A DNA stretch of 40,809 bases, taken from positions 1 through 40,809 of the IMG/VR virus record IMGVR_UViG_3300045996_001274. The stretch is one strand, 5' to 3'. Positions 30,076 through 36,645 of this stretch are shown here, one piece after another. Source of the DNA: a virus. The notes under the pieces are model-generated. The model was not told the origin of the DNA. It did not search any database and worked only from the letters and a program-made list of their open reading frames with translations. The first letter of the stretch is position 1. Every line of letters begins with the position of its first letter. The position numbers and the translations under genes are program-made.

Positions 30076-30798
30076 CTAAAACGCCACCAGTTCGTCCCAC
30101 GGTATGATGCGATGCATATGCGCCACGTCTTTCCGATCCACACGGAAGGATATCGAAGGGTTGAACTGCTCAAGCTCGATGTACGACGCGCTCACCTTGA
30201 CCAGTCGCTTAGCCAGAACCTTGTAGATTCGCTCGCCATCGTCCTCCGGCTTGCGCAGCTGAACCACCACGTATTCGCGCGCCTTGGGAGCGCGCTTTGG
30301 ATCGACATAGGCGACTTCGCCCGGCTCGTAGCGCGGCTCCAGTGAAGTGCCGGTGAAATAGATCGCATAGACGTCGCGCCGGTTGTCGAGCGATGCCGGC
30401 CGGCGAACATGGTCGACGACCTCATTGTCCAGCATCATCGTCTCGACCCAAACGCTCGCGTCTTCGCCGGTGAATTCGAGGTCGGCGCATTCTGCGGTTC
30501 CCATCACCGGAACGTCGCGGGGCCGATCGTCGCCGCGGAACGCGAGGCGTGGTGCCTGAACCACGGGCGGCGATGCATCTTTCTCATCCGCGCGTGCGCC
30601 GGCCTCGAACTCGGCAAACGTCACGCCGATCGCGGCGAGAAGCTTCTCGATGGTCCTATGGTGCGCGGCACCCCGGCTTCGGATGTTGGCGAAGATGCTG
30701 CGATTGACTTGCGCCCTGGTGGCCCATCCGTTTTCCGACAAGCCTACCGGCTTCACCGCCAGCAGCCGTTCGTAGAGGGAGGTTGGGTCGCGATCCAT
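30076..30798 (-). CDS. CI-like repressor with S24 peptidase domain
   Basis: The ATG at 30798 gives a 240-residue repressor; earlier in-frame codons run through the operators and are rejected. The N-terminal part (about 5-65) is helical, with NGWATRAQVNRSIFANIRSR as a probable helix-turn-helix. The C-terminal half is an S24/LexA-type domain: YFTGTSLEPRYEPGEVAYVD contains the likely nucleophile Ser152, and ERIYKVLAKRL the partner Lys193. No Ala-Gly or Cys-Gly lies at the usual 30-40 residues before Ser152. The protein would maintain lysogeny by binding the five operators on both sides of its gene. The promoter was not identified with confidence. Confidence 0.9.
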   Translation of the reverse strand: MDRDPTSLYERLLAVKPVGLSENGWATRAQVNRSIFANIRSRGAAHHRTIEKLLAAIGVTFAEFEAGARADEKDASPPVVQAPRLAFRGDDRPRDVPVMGTAECADLEFTGEDASVWVETMMLDNEVVDHVRRPASLDNRRDVYAIYFTGTSLEPRYEPGEVAYVDPKRAPKAREYVVVQLRKPEDDGERIYKVLAKRLVKVSASYIELEQFNPSISFRVDRKDVAHMHRIIPWDELVAF

Positions 30799-30800
30799 GT

Positions 30801-30818
30801 TGTCGGCATTAGCTGACA
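30801..30818. promoter_or_regulatory. Operator O3, next to the repressor start
   Basis: TGTCGGCATTAGCTGACA fits the operator form, a near palindrome differing at two positions per half. It ends two bases from the repressor ATG, so binding here should control repressor synthesis. Confidence 0.65.
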
Positions 30819-30834
30819 AGGGCAAAGAATGCGC

Positions 30835-30852
30835 TATCAGCCTTTGCCAACA
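30835..30852. promoter_or_regulatory. Operator O4, middle site
   Basis: TATCAGCCTTTGCCAACA shares the right half TGCCAACA with the leftward site O2 (reverse complement TGTTGGCA); the left half is degenerate. It lies midway between O3 and O5 and has the weakest left half of the set. Confidence 0.5.
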
Positions 30853-30860
30853 AATATCGC

Positions 30861-30890
30861 TTGCAATGTCAGCGGATGCTAACATATCAA
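30861..30890 (+). promoter_or_regulatory. Rightward early promoter (PR-like)
   Basis: A -35 TTGCAA (30861-30866) is followed after 18 bases by TATCAA (30885-30890). The operator O5 fills the spacer exactly. The expected start is about 30897, two bases before the Cro-like ATG at 30899, so the message would have almost no leader. The -10 match is moderate. Confidence 0.55.
30867..30884. promoter_or_regulatory. Operator O5, in the rightward promoter
   Basis: TGTCAGCGGATGCTAACA has the right half TGCTAACA identical to that of O1 and the same GA centre. It lies between the predicted -35 and -10 of the rightward promoter, the same geometry as O1 in the leftward promoter. Confidence 0.75.
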
Positions 30891-30898
30891 CGCCCGTC

Positions 30899-31195
30899 AT
30901 GGACATTCCGACACCCGACGAGCTGATCGCCAAGATCGAAGAGTTCATCGAACGCCATGCGATGGCGGAGACGCGCTTCGGGCGCGACGCCGTGCGCGAT
31001 CCCAATTTGCTCAATGACTTGCGCGCGGGTCGCCGGTTGCCCGGCCTGACCAAGCTCAACGCCATTGCCGACTTCATTCGGGCGAAGGATGCTGGTCTGG
31101 CTGCTGCTGATCATGCCGCCAGCGATACGATCGCTACGGACGCGGCGTCATCCGGAAAGGGCGGCGAAGTTTCCGCCCGGCAGGTGGCGGCGTGA
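30899..31195 (+). CDS. Cro-like early regulator
   Basis: The ATG at 30899 gives a 98-residue protein divergent from the repressor. The helical region IAKIEEFIERHAMAETRFGR, then DPNLLNDLRAGRRLPGLTKL and NAIADFIRA, is a typical compact helix-turn-helix of small phage regulators in alphaproteobacteria. A Thr/Ala/Ser-rich tail follows. It should bind the same operators and favour lytic growth. The predicted transcript begins about two bases before the start codon, and no ribosome site is present, so leaderless translation is likely. Confidence 0.82.
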   Translation: MDIPTPDELIAKIEEFIERHAMAETRFGRDAVRDPNLLNDLRAGRRLPGLTKLNAIADFIRAKDAGLAAADHAASDTIATDAASSGKGGEVSARQVAA

Positions 31196-31258
31196 GCGCG
31201 GTGGACTCTCCCGTCGGGCGCGGAGGCTATCGCCGGCTCGGCCGCCTGGTGGCCGCGG

Positions 31259-31504
31259 CTACTGTGGCGTACCCAAATTCTGCGCGTCTATGCGATCTGC
31301 CATATGCAGTAGATCCTGCGACAGTGCGCGAAGTTGCACCGGCGTCAAATGCACCTGAACGGGCACGCCGCCCGCTTCGAACGCCGCTTCGCTTGGTGCG
31401 TACCGCAGACGCAACAGCCCTATCATCGGTGCAATGGCTGTGTCCCAGCCAATCACCGGAAACACGGCGAGATTGCCTTCGGCGTTCGTGTCCCAATCTT
31501 TCAT
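31259..31504 (-). CDS. Antisense small protein in the early region (81 aa)
   Basis: This leftward reading lies between the Cro-like gene and the next rightward early gene. The ATG at 31504 has a weak AAGGG ribosome site upstream. The protein begins MKDWDTNAEGNLAVFPVIGW and has LRYAPSEAAFEAGGVPVQVH and LTPVQLRALSQDLLHMADRI, a balanced, protein-like composition that the opposing + strand reading lacks. It resembles small conserved phage proteins with a C-terminal LxxxLxxMAxxI helix. Function unknown. It would be read against the early transcript, perhaps as independent cargo. Confidence 0.62.
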   Translation of the reverse strand: MKDWDTNAEGNLAVFPVIGWDTAIAPMIGLLRLRYAPSEAAFEAGGVPVQVHLTPVQLRALSQDLLHMADRIDAQNLGTPQ

Positions 31505-31569
31505 CGGATTGCCCTTCGGTCGCTTCCTTGCCCGGATCGACCGTAGCCGAAGGGGAGGGTGCAGGAAAC

Positions 31570-31585
31570 GCCCTCCCCGGAGGGC
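31570..31585 (+). promoter_or_regulatory. Hairpin covering the ribosome site of the 155-aa early gene
   Basis: GCCCTCC (31570-31576) and GGAGGGC (31579-31585) form a stem around a very small loop. The 3' arm contains GGAGG, the only ribosome site before the ATG at 31593. Its position mirrors the hairpin in front of the first leftward gene. The rest of the 31505-31592 gap shows no gene. Confidence 0.5.
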
Positions 31586-31592
31586 GGCGCGC

Positions 31593-32060
31593 ATGAAGCC
31601 CGAGCGGATCAACCTAAAGCTGGCCACGGCCGAGATGGTCAAGGGCGTCGGCGGGCTCGAGGCTGCGGCGGGATTCTGCCGCGTCGGCAAGAGCGTGCTG
31701 CACGAAGCGCAGAGCATCAACTGCCCCGAACGCTTCGCGGCGATCGACGTGGTGGCGGACCTGGAGCCGCTGGCGCGCGAGCGCGAGGGCTGGCCGCATG
31801 TGACGCGGGCGCTGTGCCACCTGATGGGCGGCGTGTTCGTGGCGGTGCCCGAGCGGCCGGCGGCGCGCGGCGACCTGATCGGATCGGTCGGGCGGCTAGC
31901 CAAGGAAGCCGCGGACGTGACGCAATCGATCTGCGCGGCGCTGGAGGACGGCGTGGTCGAAGCGCCCGAGGTAGCGGCGGCGCGGGTGCAGATCGAGGAG
32001 GCGATGGCGGTGCTCGCCGCGCTGGACAAGCAGCTTTCGGCAATGGCGGGGGACGTTTGA
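31593..32060 (+). CDS. Phage CII-type regulatory protein
   Basis: A 155-residue protein. The N-terminal MKPERINLKLATAEMVKGVG, then LEAAAGFCRVGKSVLHEAQS, is a helix-turn-helix like that of phage CII-family regulators in this group of bacteria. The middle (VVADLEPLAREREGWPHVTR, then LCHLMGGVFVAVPE) is well structured, and the C-terminal third is helical and may form oligomers. It likely controls the lysis-lysogeny decision or early gene expression. The family call rests on the helix-turn-helix and position. The stop overlaps the next ATG (TGATG). Confidence 0.72.
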   Translation: MKPERINLKLATAEMVKGVGGLEAAAGFCRVGKSVLHEAQSINCPERFAAIDVVADLEPLAREREGWPHVTRALCHLMGGVFVAVPERPAARGDLIGSVGRLAKEAADVTQSICAALEDGVVEAPEVAAARVQIEEAMAVLAALDKQLSAMAGDV

Positions 32061-32365
32061 TGGCGTTGTGGGACTTGCGTTGCGCGGTGCCCAACGAGGG
32101 CGCGCATCGGCTGGCCTGGGTTCTTGGGCTCCGGCCCGATCCGCTGGCCGCAGTGACCCGGCTGGAAGTGATGATCGGCGTCAATGTGGTGGAGCGGCTG
32201 CTGCGCGGCGAGATCGAGCCGAGCTGGACGATGGGCGCACGGATCGAGCTGTTCAGCGGAGGCGAAGTCACCACGCGGATGTTCTACCGACCGGCCAATC
32301 GCCGCTGGTACGATGCGCCCGCCGGGCTGCGGCTTCCCAAGCAACTGCTGAAGAAGGCTGCCTGA
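32060..32365 (+). CDS. Small Cro/YdaS-like protein (101 aa)
   Basis: The ATG at 32060 overlaps the previous stop by one base. The 101 residues include VMIGVNVVERLLRGEIEPSW, then TMGARIELFSGGEVTTRMFY. The pattern of a short helix pair followed by ARIExxSGGxV is that of small Cro/YdaS-type helix-turn-helix proteins. The Arg/Trp-rich end (RPANRRWYDAPAGLRLPK) is unusual. It is probably a second small early regulator; its target is unknown. Confidence 0.68.
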   Translation: MALWDLRCAVPNEGAHRLAWVLGLRPDPLAAVTRLEVMIGVNVVERLLRGEIEPSWTMGARIELFSGGEVTTRMFYRPANRRWYDAPAGLRLPKQLLKKAA

Positions 32366-32367
32366 CC

Positions 32368-32655
32368 GTGGCCGGGGGGACCGTGATCATCGACGACGCC
32401 AGCGACGGCGGCAGCGATGCCGGCGCCTGGCGGACGCACATCGCGCATACGCCCGCGCTGCGGGCGCAGTGCGAAGATTTCGGCGCGCGACCCTCGGGTC
32501 GAAACAGAGACGCGCGCTTTGACGGGAGCGTCCCTAGCGCAGCCCGTCACACCGGCGAGGGCGAGGCAATTGCCCCCTTTGTTGCCGGGACCGGTTGCCT
32601 CCCCGGCAGTGCCGATCCCATGCCCTCGCCGGCAGTCTCGCGGGAGGCGCGCTGA
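32368..32655 (+). CDS. Uncertain small ORF (95 aa), early region
   Basis: The reading starts at GTG 32368, two bases after the previous stop, and ends at 32655, directly before the next ATG. It encodes MAGGTVIIDDASDGGSDAGA, a Cys/Arg-containing middle and a Pro/Ala-rich end. The first half has GC-rich third positions; the second half less so, and another frame (from 32417) reads equally well there. It may be real, frameshifted or non-coding. It is listed because it fills the space between two coupled genes. Confidence 0.42.
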   Translation: MAGGTVIIDDASDGGSDAGAWRTHIAHTPALRAQCEDFGARPSGRNRDARFDGSVPSAARHTGEGEAIAPFVAGTGCLPGSADPMPSPAVSREAR

Positions 32656-33174
32656 ATGGCCTCGCGCCCCTCCGATAGTCCGTTGTCGATGGCGGTGGAG
32701 GCGTCGGCGCTCGACCGCTGGGCGGCGTCGGCGGCGCCGCGTGCGCGCATCGTCTATGCGACCGGGCCCGAGCTGCCGCGCGAGGCGCCGGCAGTGTCGC
32801 TGGCGCGGCGCCTGGCCGATGTCGGGCTCGTCACGCTGACGACCGAGGCGATCGAGGGCGGGCGGAATTACATCGCGGTGCGGCTGCCGTTCGCGGCAAG
32901 CACGGCGCCGGTCGCGCTCGATCCGCTGCCTGAGGATGCGCTGGCGGCAAGGGTGCTGCAGCGGCTGCGGCGCGCGGCCAATCTCGACCAGGTCTGCCCG
33001 ACCAATGCCGAGCTGGCGCGCGAATGCGGCCTGAAGGATGCCGCGGTCGCGAGCTATCGCATCCGCAAGCTGATCGCCGCGGGCAAGATCCGCGTGGAGG
33101 ATCAGGGGCCGAACGCGCGGCGGATCGTCACGATCGTCGCGACGGGCCGGCGCACGATGCCGGGTGCGCTGTGA
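32656..33174 (+). CDS. Winged-helix DNA-binding protein (172 aa)
   Basis: A 172-residue protein starting at the ATG next to the previous stop. The C-terminal part (LQRLRRAANLDQVCPTNAEL, then ARECGLKDAAVASYRIRKLI with AAGKIRVEDQGPNARRIVTI) is a winged helix-turn-helix: a Cys-Pro-Thr-Asn-Ala-Glu-Leu-Ala turn, a recognition helix and a beta wing. This kind is common in phage replication-region proteins and regulators. The N-terminal half (about 1-95) has beta strands and may sense a partner. It precedes several small early genes and could bind the origin or an early promoter. Confidence 0.75.
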   Translation: MASRPSDSPLSMAVEASALDRWAASAAPRARIVYATGPELPREAPAVSLARRLADVGLVTLTTEAIEGGRNYIAVRLPFAASTAPVALDPLPEDALAARVLQRLRRAANLDQVCPTNAELARECGLKDAAVASYRIRKLIAAGKIRVEDQGPNARRIVTIVATGRRTMPGAL

Positions 33175-33683
33175 TGGGCGCCGCGGTGCCGATGGTGCAG
33201 CTGATGGGCAGGCGGCTGAGCATCCCAGAGCAGGAGTCGACGCTTGCGTTGCTCGACAAGATCGCGGCACGCGGCGGCAAGCTGACGCCGCGCGAGGCCG
33301 AGATCCGGCGGACGCTGCGCAAGGTGCAGTATAACCGCAAGTATAGCGCGGCGGCGTATCGCCCGAAGCGCACGCGGCGGGCAGCCCCGATGACGCTGGC
33401 CGCCGTGGTGAACGAGCTGACGGCGCTGCAGGCGATCGAGCGTGCGCGCGGGCTGAGCCCTGACGAGAGCGAGCGGCTGGGCGTGCTGGTGCTGATCGAG
33501 CAGCGGCGAGCGCGGACTCGACCGGCGCGGATCGCGAAGCTGCGTGCCGAGCTGGAGCTGCTCGAGTCGCTGGAGATCGCCGAGCATGGCGCCGGAAAGC
33601 TGGCGACGATCGAGGCGCCGGCGGTGGAGATGGTGTGCGGCGCGAGCGGCACCTGGTCGACCAGCGGGCGGGAGGCGGCGTGA
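33174..33683 (+). CDS. Hypothetical early protein (169 aa)
   Basis: The ATG at 33174 overlaps the previous stop (TGATG). The product contains PEQESTLALLDKIAARGGKL, then TPREAEIRRTLRKVQYNRKY, a basic stretch, and a leucine-rich helix (RARTRPARIAKLRAELELLE). It is Arg-rich and probably binds nucleic acid or forms coiled coils. No family is recognised. Both ends are coupled to neighbours, as is usual in this early operon. Confidence 0.65.
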   Translation: MGAAVPMVQLMGRRLSIPEQESTLALLDKIAARGGKLTPREAEIRRTLRKVQYNRKYSAAAYRPKRTRRAAPMTLAAVVNELTALQAIERARGLSPDESERLGVLVLIEQRRARTRPARIAKLRAELELLESLEIAEHGAGKLATIEAPAVEMVCGASGTWSTSGREAA

Positions 33684-33877
33684 TGGCCGATCAGATCGAC
33701 CTGGCGCAGCACTATGCCGATACGATGCTGGCCGAGGCGATCCGCATCGCGCGGGCGCCGGTGCCTGCCGGAGAGCCCGGCACTTGCGAGGATTGTGGAG
33801 ACGAGAGCCCGCGGCTGGTGGGGCGCCTGTGCGCGCCCTGCCGGGAACCACGCGTGCCGAAGCGGAGGGTATGTTGA
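33683..33877 (+). CDS. DksA/TraR-like small zinc protein (64 aa)
   Basis: The ATG at 33683 overlaps the previous stop. The protein is MADQIDLAQHYADTMLAEAI, then GEPGTCEDCGDESPRLVGRL with CAPCRE following. Cys35, Cys38, Cys50 and Cys53 form the four-Cys zinc finger of the TraR/DksA group, shortened as in phage TraR proteins. Such proteins bind RNA polymerase in the secondary channel and change promoter choice. The coiled coil of DksA is almost absent here, so the effect may differ. Confidence 0.78.
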   Translation: MADQIDLAQHYADTMLAEAIRIARAPVPAGEPGTCEDCGDESPRLVGRLCAPCREPRVPKRRVC

Positions 33878-34086
33878 TGCGAACCGAGGGTGGGCCGCGG
33901 CCGTCGAAGGTCATGTACGACATCGGCCAGGATAAGCACGGTCGTCGCCTGGAGCTGCGACTGGAGGGCGAGGATTGGACGCTGTGGCGTGGGGCTGCGA
34001 ACCAGCGGGACGATGAACAGGCCATCGGCCTGAACCTGAACCATCTGCGCACGATGGTCGCGATCGTTCGGGGCGCGGACCTATGA
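33877..34086 (+). CDS. Small hypothetical protein (69 aa)
   Basis: The ATG at 33877 overlaps the previous stop and is eight bases after a GAGG ribosome site. Another in-frame ATG at 33871 is too close to that site. The product has a compact alpha-beta look: MYDIGQDKHGRRLELRLEGE, then DWTLWRGAANQRDDEQAIGL and NLNHLRTMVAIVRGADL. It is a common type of small phage protein of unknown function. The stop overlaps the next ATG by four bases. Confidence 0.65.
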   Translation: MRTEGGPRPSKVMYDIGQDKHGRRLELRLEGEDWTLWRGAANQRDDEQAIGLNLNHLRTMVAIVRGADL

Positions 34087-35135
34087 GTAAGATCGAGTGG
34101 ACCGGCGAGACGTGGAACCCGCTGGTCGGCTGCACCGTCCACTCGTCGGGGTGCAAGGGCTGCTATGCGATGAAGGACGCGTATCGCCTGATGCACAATC
34201 CGCATCCGGCGATCGCGGCGAAGTTTGCCGGCACCGCCAAGATGGTCAACGGCCACGCGGTGTGGACGGGCCGGATCAACTTCGACGAGGCGACGCTGCT
34301 GAAACCGCTCAAGCGGCGCGGGGCGACCACCTACTTCGTCAACAGCATGTCGGACCTGTTTCACCAGGCAGTGACCGACGAGCAGATCGACCGGATCTTC
34401 GCAGTGATGGCGCTTTGCCCGCAGCACACGTTTCAGGTGCTGACGAAGCGCGCTGATCGGATGCGGGCCTATCTGAGCGACCCGGCTTGGCCCTCGCGCG
34501 TTAGTGACATCGTCAACGCCTGGCCGGAAAAGGAAATCGGCCACGGCAACGAGTTCTCGGGCGACTTCGCGCTTTGCTTCGGTAGTCAGCTGCCCAACGT
34601 GTGGCTGGGCGTTTCGGTCGAGGATCAGCCCGCGGCCGATGAGCGCATTCCGGATTTGCTGGCGACGCCGGCGGCGGTGCGCTTCCTGTCGTGCGAGCCG
34701 CTACTCGGGTTCATTGATCTCGGAGCCGCTTGGCATGGTGAGAGCGCACTAGCCAGCGAATGCTGGGGTGAATGTAATTGGTGCCGCAACGGTGCCAGCT
34801 TCCCGCCGCTGTGGAACTGTCAGCAAGGCCGCCAGTCCGGCGCCGACGCTGACAAGATGCGATCGGGCGTCGATTGGGTAATCTGCGGCGGTGAGAGCGG
34901 ACCGCGCGCCCGGCCTATGGAGGCCGAATGGGCGCGGTTGCTCCGCGATCAATGTGCTTCCGCAGGCGTGCCGTTTTTCTTCAAGCAATGGGGCAACTAC
35001 CTTCCGGCAGGGCAGGTCGCGACGCAAACAGGGCTGTGGAGCCCATCGGGCGACAATCCGCCGCCGCTCTGCACCACGAAGAAGAACGCCGGCCGGCAGC
35101 TCGACGGAGTCGAGCACAGCGGGATGCCGGCATGA
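34083..35135 (+). CDS. DUF5131 (phage Gp37/Gp68) family protein
   Basis: A 350-residue protein of DUF5131. It begins MSKIEWTGETWNPLVGCTVH with SSGCKGCYAMKD following. Cys17, Cys24 and Cys27 form a C-x6-C-x2-C cluster, which resembles a radical-SAM-like iron-sulfur motif. Later conserved segments are TYFVNSMSDLFHQAVTDEQI, HTFQVLTKRADRM, and VRFLSCEPLLGFIDL, and the end has WVICGGESGPRARPMEAEWA. The family is widespread in phages and often next to methyltransferases; its reaction is unknown, and DNA modification is suspected. A Cys/Trp-containing insert (about 220-240) may bind another metal. Confidence 0.88.
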   Translation: MSKIEWTGETWNPLVGCTVHSSGCKGCYAMKDAYRLMHNPHPAIAAKFAGTAKMVNGHAVWTGRINFDEATLLKPLKRRGATTYFVNSMSDLFHQAVTDEQIDRIFAVMALCPQHTFQVLTKRADRMRAYLSDPAWPSRVSDIVNAWPEKEIGHGNEFSGDFALCFGSQLPNVWLGVSVEDQPAADERIPDLLATPAAVRFLSCEPLLGFIDLGAAWHGESALASECWGECNWCRNGASFPPLWNCQQGRQSGADADKMRSGVDWVICGGESGPRARPMEAEWARLLRDQCASAGVPFFFKQWGNYLPAGQVATQTGLWSPSGDNPPPLCTTKKNAGRQLDGVEHSGMPA

Positions 35136-35389
35136 GGAATCCTCTCGGCCCCATTGGCGCGCTTCGCATCATCGACGCGGAATCTGTCGGTGATCCGTAC
35201 GAAGATTGGTCGCAGGTTAGATCGCCCGGTCGGGCCGCGCGCCGCCGTCGGCTCGGGCATCCTCAGCGCATTGTCATCCGCTATCGTGCGAACGGCAAGG
35301 CGATCCACGATACCGTCCGCGGTGTCATCTGTCTGCATCCTCACGATCGGGTGGTTTTCGATCAGATGATGCGAGGCGCTGGACGGTGA
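35132..35389 (+). CDS. Small hypothetical protein (85 aa)
   Basis: The ATG at 35132 overlaps the previous stop. The protein reads MRNPLGPIGALRIIDAESVG, then a basic middle (RSPGRAARRRRLGHPQRIVI) and KAIHDTVRGVICLHPHDRVV. It appears to be a small alpha-beta domain with a basic patch, perhaps nucleic-acid binding. It lies between DUF5131 and the methyltransferase in a coupled run. No family is recognised. Confidence 0.6.
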   Translation: MRNPLGPIGALRIIDAESVGDPYEDWSQVRSPGRAARRRRLGHPQRIVIRYRANGKAIHDTVRGVICLHPHDRVVFDQMMRGAGR

Positions 35390-36123
35390 TTGGCCAGAAC
35401 CGATCTTCAGCCGTGATGCAGCAGCGTCACGAGGCGCTCGATAGTTTGGACGACTTCCCGACGCCGCCCTGGGCGACGCGGGCGCTATGCGAGCGGCTGT
35501 TGGCGCTCGGGCATCCTCTGGCGTCGCAGACGGCTTGGGAGCCGTGCTGCAACCGCGGCTACATGGTGAAGCCGCTGCGCGAGTATCTCGCCAACGTGCG
35601 CGCCAGCGACGTCCATCGCTATCCCGACTATGCGCTCGACGACGAGCCCGAGCTGATGGACTTCACGTTGACCGGCGCCACCGAGCCCAAGGTCGATTGG
35701 ACCGTGGGCAATCCCCCGTTCAATCTAGCCGAGGCGTTCATCCGCACGGCGCTGGCGGTTTCGCGCGTCGGCTGCGCGATGCTGGTGCGCGGCGCCTTCA
35801 CCGAGGGCGAGCGGCGGTATGAGCAGCTGTTCTCGCGGCTGCCGCCCGCGTTCGAGCTCAAATTCTCCGAACGCGTAGTGATGCTGCGCGGGCGGCTGAT
35901 CCGTGCCGGCGCGCCGGACCCGTTCAACCTCGACGAGCAGGGCAATCCGAAGGCCGCTTCGAGCGCGACGAGCTACGTCTGGCTGGTCTGGCTGCACGGC
36001 GAAAGTGACACGCGCGCCCGCTGGATCGCGCCGACGCGGCGCCGACTCGAGCGGGCCGGGGACTACCCCATCTATCCGCGCACGGTCGCGGCGCTAGGCG
36101 GGTTGTTCGAGGCGGTGGCATGA
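35386..36123 (+). CDS. Putative N6-adenine DNA methyltransferase
   Basis: A 245-residue protein starting at GTG 35386, overlapping the previous stop. An FPTPPWATRALCERLLALGH start and a TAWEPCCNRGYMVKPL segment (AdoMet-binding, motif I-like) precede the catalytic WTVGNPPFNLA, with NPPF at 109-112. This is the pattern of phage adenine-N6 methyltransferases. The rest fits a small target domain. It is separate from the Dam-type enzyme at 22931 and belongs to the early genes, so it could modify replicating phage DNA. Confidence 0.82.
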   Translation: MIGQNRSSAVMQQRHEALDSLDDFPTPPWATRALCERLLALGHPLASQTAWEPCCNRGYMVKPLREYLANVRASDVHRYPDYALDDEPELMDFTLTGATEPKVDWTVGNPPFNLAEAFIRTALAVSRVGCAMLVRGAFTEGERRYEQLFSRLPPAFELKFSERVVMLRGRLIRAGAPDPFNLDEQGNPKAASSATSYVWLVWLHGESDTRARWIAPTRRRLERAGDYPIYPRTVAALGGLFEAVA

Positions 36124-36587
36124 AGATCGTGCCACTCACGCTGCGTGAGGCGAACGACTTCGTCGAGCGGCATCATCGCCACAGCGCCCGTACGTCGAAT
36201 GACGGGGGAAAATTCGCGATCGGGCTCGCCGTTGCCGGCGACCTGGTGGGCGTGGTGATTGTCGGTCGCCCGGTCGCCCGGCTGCTCCAGTTGCCCGGTA
36301 CCGCGGAAGTGCTGAGGCTTTGCGTTTCGGATCGCGCTCCGCGCAATAGCTGTTCCCGCCTCTACGGCCGAGCAAAGCGCGTCTGGCAGCTGATGGGTGG
36401 CGACCGCGTCGTGACCTACACGCTGGCGTCTGAAAGCGGCGCGAGCCTCCGCGCTGCCGGCTTCGAGCTTGAAGCCGCTGTTCCTGCTAGGGCGTGGGAT
36501 ACACCGACACGACCGCGCGAGCCGCGTGAGATCGAGCAGTTCGACAAGCTGCGATGGGGGTGCAGCTTGGCCGAAGCGCCCGCCTAA
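36120..36587 (+). CDS. XF1762-family protein
   Basis: A 155-residue protein of the XF1762 family of phage proteins. Typical features are the HHRHSARTSNDGGKFAIGLA start, then GDLVGVVIVGRPVARLLQLP, EVLRLCVSDRAPRNSCSRLY and ASESGASLRAAGFE. The fold is thought to resemble GNAT acetyltransferases, and the family occurs near DNA-modifying genes, but the reaction is not known. It overlaps the methyltransferase stop by four bases. A 58-base gap follows before the primase. Confidence 0.85.
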   Translation: MKIVPLTLREANDFVERHHRHSARTSNDGGKFAIGLAVAGDLVGVVIVGRPVARLLQLPGTAEVLRLCVSDRAPRNSCSRLYGRAKRVWQLMGGDRVVTYTLASESGASLRAAGFELEAAVPARAWDTPTRPREPREIEQFDKLRWGCSLAEAPA

Positions 36588-36645
36588 GTCAGCCCGCATC
36601 CGCTCAATCTAGATCAAGTTTAGCCCGTGTTCTCGGGGGGATTAC

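Noticed and set aside
31192-31596. A 134-residue plus-strand reading after Cro
   Set aside because: Its second half is a Ser/Arg/Pro-rich shadow of the minus-strand 81-aa gene, with no family and no ribosome site.
32284-34544. Long minus-strand readings opposite the early genes (32284-33270 and 33102-34544)
   Set aside because: They are Arg/Pro/His-rich, lack families and lie opposite well-formed rightward genes with coupled starts. They arise from high GC content.
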